This document shows, piece after piece, positions 60,405 through 64,000 of a stretch of 64,000 bases of DNA (positions within the stretch are counted from its first letter, which is position 1; every line of letters begins with the position of its first letter). A model generated the notes under the pieces. It had not been told where the DNA came from, searched no databases, and saw nothing but the letters and a program-made list of their open reading frames with translations. The DNA comes from CAWAND01 sp963807065 (GTDB lineage Bacteria > Chloroflexota > Anaerolineae > Anaerolineales > E44-bin32): the NCBI GenBank assembly GCA_963807065.1, contig CAWDZQ010000001.1:349053-413052 (forward strand), written 5' to 3'. The position numbers and the translations under genes are program-made.

Positions 60405-61139
60405 TCACCAGACCCGAATGACATCTCCTTGGGCAAACAACGAGGGAACTTCAAGGCCAATCGTGGGATGCCTATAAGCTTCAGCCGGGACACCGATGTC
60501 GGCCAGGAAAAGCTCGCCCACATATGGGCGGGCTTCTTGCACCCGCAGTCCAGCCTTTGGCAGGGCGAGTGCGAGAGTTGCGCTGGCTCTAATCGCTGGT
60601 GTGTGGACTTTGCCGGTCGTTGGATCGATCCCGGACGGCACATCCAGAGCAAGGATTGGCGCCGGATGGATGTTCGCAGATTCGATTAGCTCCGCGACCC
60701 TTCCATGGGGCGATCCTTGCAAGCCGTAACCGATCAAGCCGTCGATGATCACTTCAAACTCAAGATCGATCCTTGCCGACCCCGCTTCCCGAATTGAGAC
60801 ACCTATCTTCCGGAGGAAGGAAAGCTGATGAAACGTCGCACCCGCCTTGTTTTCGATTGCCCCTGCGAGAACGACTCGAACTTCCGTCCCCCAGATATGG
60901 AGCCGCCGGGCACAGGCGAGGGCGCCTCCTCCATTCGCTCCACGCCCGGATAGGACAGTGACAGCCTTTCCCTGAGCATCCCCGGACAGGAAGCGAGATC
61001 GGCAGACCCAAGCCAGGGCGCGGCCGGCATTTTCCATCATCTGCAGGAGCTCAATACCGAAATCTTCCGTCATGAGCCGGTCGACCTCTCGCATGCGGTC
61101 GGCAGTCAGGAACGGCACGTCGCGGCTATTCGATGCCAT
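60405..61139 (-). CDS. nnrE: NAD(P)H-hydrate epimerase (YjeF_N)
   Basis: 244 residues from ATG 61139. The enzyme interconverts R and S forms of damaged NADHX/NADPHX so that the repair dehydratase can act on them. The YjeF_N fold is clear: LTADRMREVDRLMTEDFGIELLQMMENAGRALA, VTVLSGRGANGGGALACARRLHIWG, VIIDGLIGYGLQG and ILALDVPSGIDPTTGKVH. In the usual GNGGDG loop the Asp is replaced here (NGGGA). The C-terminal dehydratase domain found in many bacterial fusions is absent. It is flanked by array repeats, which is unusual for a housekeeping-type enzyme. Confidence 0.85.
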   Translation of the reverse strand: MASNSRDVPFLTADRMREVDRLMTEDFGIELLQMMENAGRALAWVCRSRFLSGDAQGKAVTVLSGRGANGGGALACARRLHIWGTEVRVVLAGAIENKAGATFHQLSFLRKIGVSIREAGSARIDLEFEVIIDGLIGYGLQGSPHGRVAELIESANIHPAPILALDVPSGIDPTTGKVHTPAIRASATLALALPKAGLRVQEARPYVGELFLADIGVPAEAYRHPTIGLEVPSLFAQGDVIRVW

Positions 61140-61169
61140 GCATGACACTGATCTTCAAGATGATTGGCT

Positions 61170-61337
61170 CCCTAATGCCCTCGAGTTGCGAAGTCCCGCA
61201 TTCACTGTGGAATCGGCGGCGGCCAACCACCGCCCAGCCCCTGAACCAACCCGAGCATACAGCAAACGCGCCAAACTCGCCCCGCATCCCTCGCCAGTCG
61301 CGCTGCAAGTGCGGTCCGGTCTAGCCAGATGTTAGAT
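61170..61337 (-). repeat. attC-like repeat, full copy
   Basis: 168 bp. On the minus strand: ATCTAAC (fits RYYYAAC), ATCTGGCT, CCGCACTTGCAG, GGGATGCGGGGCGAG, GTATGCTCGGG, AATGCGGGACTTCGCA, ACTCGAGGGC and ATTAGGG. Arms pair imperfectly. It begins 15 bp after one stop and ends 31 bp before the next start. Confidence 0.7.
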
Positions 61338-61352
61338 GGCCCGTTTTCTTTG

Positions 61353-61646
61353 TCACCAGCGGAGAAAGTAGACAGGTGCCATCGCTACGAAGGCGGCAAT
61401 GAGCTGGAGGACTAAGATGGGAAGAGCTTTCCTAGGCATCTTGCGGACCCAGGTAATGGCAAAAAACGCGACCACAGGCACCTGGCCAGCCATAAGTAGT
61501 TGCCAGATATGAGCGGCGGCACCCTCGTCAACCTGCGGCGCGGGACCATGCAAGGCAAGGTAAGTCAGGACCGTGGCTAGAGCCCCGGACGACATGACCA
61601 CCGGAATGAACGCCGCTGGATGCTTGAGCGTCGACAGTGTTTTCAT
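61353..61646 (-). CDS. Three-helix membrane protein
   Basis: 97 residues from ATG 61646. Helices: AAFIPVVMSSGALATVLTYLALHG, IWQLLMAGQVPVVAFFAITWV and ALPILVLQLIAAFVAMAPVYFL. MRKMPRKAL forms the only strongly basic loop, inside. I recall similar three-helix small proteins of unknown function. A flanking in-frame ATG at 61676 gives ten more residues with no better ribosome site. A single-gene cassette between two full repeats. Confidence 0.65.
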   Translation of the reverse strand: MKTLSTLKHPAAFIPVVMSSGALATVLTYLALHGPAPQVDEGAAAHIWQLLMAGQVPVVAFFAITWVRKMPRKALPILVLQLIAAFVAMAPVYFLRW

Positions 61647-61757
61647 TTGCTCAGCCTGAGAGGTAGGATCCCACATCCCGAATTCTATACGCCTTTGGGC
61701 GCGGTGCGCAATGCGGATGGTCGTTGTTGAAAGTGACTCAGCGTATGCTTATGGCTA

Positions 61758-61929
61758 CCTACCCTCCACCTTCGACCTGCGAAATCCCACGTCCCTTGTG
61801 GGGATCGGCCGGGGTCGCTCTCCGCCCTGCCCCTAACCCGTCCCGAGCACACAACAATCACGCCGGGCTCACCCAGCATCGATCGCGAGGCACACTGCAA
61901 GTGTGGTCTGATCCAGCAAGCTGTTGGGC
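61758..61929 (-). repeat. attC-like repeat, full copy
   Basis: 172 bp. On the minus strand: GCCCAAC (RYYYAAC), AGCTTGCTGGATC, ACCACACTTGCAGTGTG, GGGTGAGCCCGGCGTG, TTGTTGTGTGCTCGGG, then CCCACAAGGGACGTGGGATTTCGCAG and TCGAAGG. It starts 11 bp after the gluconokinase stop. The terminal GTT core is altered. Confidence 0.7.
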
Positions 61930-61939
61930 ATCCAGTCTT

Positions 61940-62422
61940 TCATATTCCGACTTCAGAACGGATTGCCTCGACGATCTTTTCTGGTGACCACTTGGCTGGG
62001 ATAGTGATTGCCAATTTTGGCTCTTCGAGAACATGGAACTGACTGTCAATCAACCGCCGAGACATGAAGTGATTTTTCCGACCAGCCAATCTCTTCTCTA
62101 TGAGTTTGGCATCTGCCTGTAGGTACACAACCCGAACATTGGCTCCGGATCGCAGTACCTTACGATACGAGTGCTTGAGTGCTGAGCAGGCTAACACTCC
62201 GTGCTTATCGCGCGCGTTCTGCTCAGAGATGAGTGCCCTCAACTGATCCAGCCAAGGACGGCGATCTTCATCAGTCAAGGGGATACCTGACGACATCTTG
62301 CGAATGTTGGCCGAGGAGTGAAAGTCGTCAGCGTCGAAGAAGGGCCAGCCAAGTTCGGCGGCAAGCATTCCACCGATCTTGGTCTTCCCAGATCCGGTTA
62401 CCCCCATAATCAGAATCATCAT
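61940..62422 (-). CDS. Gluconokinase
   Basis: 160 residues. Phosphorylates gluconate to 6-phosphogluconate for the pentose phosphate or Entner-Doudoroff route. The P-loop is MGVTGSGKTKIGGMLAAELGW (GxxxxGKT), followed by FFDADDFHSSANIRKMSSGIPLTDEDRRPWLDQL, which matches GntK-type kinases, then VLACSALKHSYRKVLRSG and NHFMSRRLIDSQFHVLEEP. Complete length for the small GntK form. It is a metabolic gene carried as a cassette; no gluconate permease or regulator lies beside it. Confidence 0.92.
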   Translation of the reverse strand: MMILIMGVTGSGKTKIGGMLAAELGWPFFDADDFHSSANIRKMSSGIPLTDEDRRPWLDQLRALISEQNARDKHGVLACSALKHSYRKVLRSGANVRVVYLQADAKLIEKRLAGRKNHFMSRRLIDSQFHVLEEPKLAITIPAKWSPEKIVEAIRSEVGI

Positions 62423-62450
62423 GGTCGGCAGAATTGGTCGTGAAATGGAT

Positions 62451-62580
62451 GCCTAATGCCCTCGGGCTGCGAAGTCCCACGTTCCTTGCGGAAATCGGCC
62501 GATGCCAGGCACCGGCCCTGCCCCGAGCCATCCTGAGACCACATCATTCACGTCAAACTCCCCCGGCATCCCCGGCTCGT
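62451..62580 (-). repeat. attC-like repeat, 3' part
   Basis: 130 bp. On the minus strand: GATGCCGGGGGAG, TGATGTGGTCTCAGG, GCCGATTTCCGCAAGGAACGTGGGACTTCGCAG, CCCGAGGGC, ATTAGGC. It begins directly at the DinB stop, so the 5' arm is missing; it ends 29 bp before the gluconokinase start. Confidence 0.65.
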
Positions 62581-63078
62581 TCAAGCTTGTCTTCGTACTG
62601 ACTCCACGATCTTCTCAATCTGCTTGAAATGTGATCTTTCATGGTTTGCCAACCATTGGGCGTAAGTGTAGACGCTGCGTTGGCGTGGCTTTCCTGCACC
62701 AGTGACCGTTGCGCTGCGCTGCCAATCCTCCGGCATCAGCGTGGTCAATACGGCAACCAGGTCGGCGCGCTGGGCTGAGTACGTCCGCAATGAAGGCTTG
62801 AACGGCAATTCCCGGTAGTTGGTCTGCTTGATCCATGTTCTGGGATTGACAGCTTTGAAGGTCGGTAGGTCCCCGCTGAGTATCAGGACGATGTATTTGC
62901 CCCACATATCGGAGCAGGCCCTCAGGTGGGCGAGGACATCTCTCGCAGACCATTCTTCCTTCTCAGGAGAAGCCACCAACTCGGCCGGTGTCAAAGCCTC
63001 GGTCAATCCTTCAATACGCGAGGGTGCGGCGGAAAGCATGGTCAGAAAGTCTTCTGTGGACCGTGGTGTATCGTACAC
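62581..63078 (-). CDS. DinB family protein
   Basis: 165 residues from GTG 63078, preceded by GAAAGAGA. Helix 2: EEWSARDVLAHLRACSDMWGKYI, giving the first metal His; helix 4: YTYAQWLANHERSHFKQIEKIVESV, with the His pair three residues apart. Typical DinB four-helix bundle. Substrate unknown. Its stop codon abuts the shortened repeat at 62451-62580. Third DinB-like gene of the window, this time clearly inside the array. Confidence 0.85.
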   Translation of the reverse strand: MYDTPRSTEDFLTMLSAAPSRIEGLTEALTPAELVASPEKEEWSARDVLAHLRACSDMWGKYIVLILSGDLPTFKAVNPRTWIKQTNYRELPFKPSLRTYSAQRADLVAVLTTLMPEDWQRSATVTGAGKPRQRSVYTYAQWLANHERSHFKQIEKIVESVRRQA

Positions 63079-63217
63079 AGGGGGTCTCTTTCAAGGTCAA
63101 GGATGCAGTGAAACACGCCCCGCCATCTGGCGCTCAGGTTGAACAGGCGAATCGGCCAGACCATTCATGGCCGCAAGGACTTAGAGATGGGCGAGGACCC
63201 ACATCTCTGCTAATCCC

Positions 63218-63384
63218 GCCCAACGCCCTCGAACTGCGTAGTCCCACGTTCCTTGTGGGAATCGGCCGGAGCCTCGCCCCGGCCCGCCACTGACCCGTCC
63301 GGAGCATACAACAATCCCGTCTAACTCTCTGCATCCCACGTGAAGCACACGCCAGGTGCGGTCCCATATAGCGAGGTGTTCGAC
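63218..63384 (-). repeat. attC-like repeat, full copy with GTTGGGC end
   Basis: 167 bp. On the minus strand: GTCGAAC, ACCTCGCTATATGGGACCGCACC, GGGATGCAGAGAGTT, TTGTTGTATGCTCCGG, CGATTCCCACAAGGAACGTGGGACTACGCAG, TTCGAGGGC and GTTGGGC, a perfect GTTRRRY end. Clean example of the repeat. It lies 84 bp after one stop and 140 bp before the next start. Confidence 0.72.
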
Positions 63385-63468
63385 AGAATAGCATGGGCCC
63401 GCACAATTCGCCTGGTGGAACGGGGCTTCCAGACAGGGAATCCCTCTGGCCTCTTGAAACCCGCCGGC

Positions 63469-63906
63469 CTACGTTGCGCTTGCGGGCTTGGTCCGATCCA
63501 TCGGTCCCGGAGTGCTCTCCTCCCCGATCTCCGCCAGGATGCGGCCACGCCCGTCAAATTCGAACAGGGTGATCCCACCCCAACTCCTGCGTTCGTTGGT
63601 GGGCAGCTGATCTGGAGCGATGGCGCCGACCCTTCGTGCCGAAAACTCCCAAACCAATACAACTCTATCTCCTTGCCAGATTTTCTCGTGAATTATGAGT
63701 TGGGACTCCGCCCATCTGCTCGAGAAGCGGATGGCGAACTCCCGTGCCGAGTCACGCCCTCGGATTGCCGGAGCACCGAATAGCTCCTCGAAGATGGGGT
63801 AGCTAATGACAATGTCGTCGCTCGCAAGGTCCTCCACCACGGAGGTATCCCCCGCGTAGACACCACGCATGAATCTCTCTGCGATAGCGGAGAGCGGTTC
63901 CTTCAC
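63469..63906 (-). CDS. SnoaL-like (NTF2-fold) protein
   Basis: 145 residues from GTG 63906, with AGGAGG six bases upstream, which excludes the ATG at 63924. SnoaL/NTF2-like cone: LSAIAERFMRGVYAGDTSVVEDLASDDIVISYPIFEELFGAPAIRGRDSAREFAIRFSSRW, then QGDRVVLVWEF and WGGITLFEFDGRGRILAEIGEES. Members include ketosteroid-isomerase-type enzymes and unassigned pocket proteins. Acid-base residues in this one are not evident. Upstream of it the window ends, so I cannot see whether another repeat follows. Confidence 0.85.
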   Translation of the reverse strand: MKEPLSAIAERFMRGVYAGDTSVVEDLASDDIVISYPIFEELFGAPAIRGRDSAREFAIRFSSRWAESQLIIHEKIWQGDRVVLVWEFSARRVGAIAPDQLPTNERRSWGGITLFEFDGRGRILAEIGEESTPGPMDRTKPASAT

Positions 63907-64000
63907 CGTTATCCTCCTTCCCATTCTGCATCTTGGCCTTGTTCATGCTACAGGTCGAATCGTGATGGAAGCACTACCCCCACTGCTTCAACTCCGACGC

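Noticed and set aside
61126..63406. Short minus-strand frames inside the array repeats (for example 61126-61308, 61685-61900, 63134-63406)
   Set aside because: They translate the repeat itself and reappear, altered, in each copy. They are by-products of the repeat and not genes.
1..64000. CRISPR arrays, tRNA or rRNA genes
   Set aside because: No short direct repeats with regular spacers were found, no clover-leaf with GTTCGA-type arms in place, and no rRNA-like segments.

Overview
The window looks like a chromosomal segment of a Chloroflexota bacterium, most likely of the Anaerolineae type. This rests on recognition rather than a database search. The pointers are a lipoprotein and a membrane-anchored protein with Thr/Pro-rich stalks, large multi-helix proteins ending in GAF-like domains, DUF5946, DinB, VOC, GNAT and DUF1801 proteins in high numbers, and high G+C. 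No rRNA, tRNA or CRISPR array was seen. About nine genes in ten lie on the minus strand.

Region 1 (about 1-38 kb) holds closely spaced minus-strand accessory and housekeeping genes. They cover methionine sulfoxide repair (msrA), hemolysin III, several SAM methyltransferases, nudix, VOC, DinB and SRPBCC proteins, a CPBP protease, a pentaheme cytochrome c and two tandem membrane-GAF proteins. A manganese module (DtxR-type regulator plus NRAMP transporter) has a palindromic operator upstream. An IS30 element lies at 31.4-32.5 kb. Several genes are broken by one frameshift or stop. Six 18-bp palindromes of the form TTGTGAA-N4-TTCACAA, three of them perfect, lie between genes and match the operator of the NADH-sensing repressor Rex. 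One stands before a nitroreductase and one before the cytochrome.

Region 2 (about 38-49 kb) has TrmO, a B3/B4-domain protein, an ornithine cyclodeaminase relative, a sugar O-acetyltransferase, a plus-strand pair of exported proteins and long stretches with no convincing gene.

Region 3 (about 49-64 kb, with one outlying copy near 42.7 kb) is the most unusual part. Mostly single small minus-strand genes alternate with copies of a 100-195 bp imperfect inverted repeat. The repeats share one orientation, begin just after a gene stop with an RYYYAAC-like motif and end shortly before the next start with a GTTRRRY-like motif. This is the layout of integron attC sites, so I read it as a gene-cassette array without a visible integrase. 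Cassettes include gluconokinase, NAD(P)H-hydrate epimerase, DinB, AlkA-like glycosylase, DUF5946, ASCH and a TetR/nitroreductase pair. One gene here (52313-52687) has an in-frame TGA where I recall homologues having Cys, followed by a hairpin at the spacing of a bacterial SECIS, making it a selenoprotein candidate.
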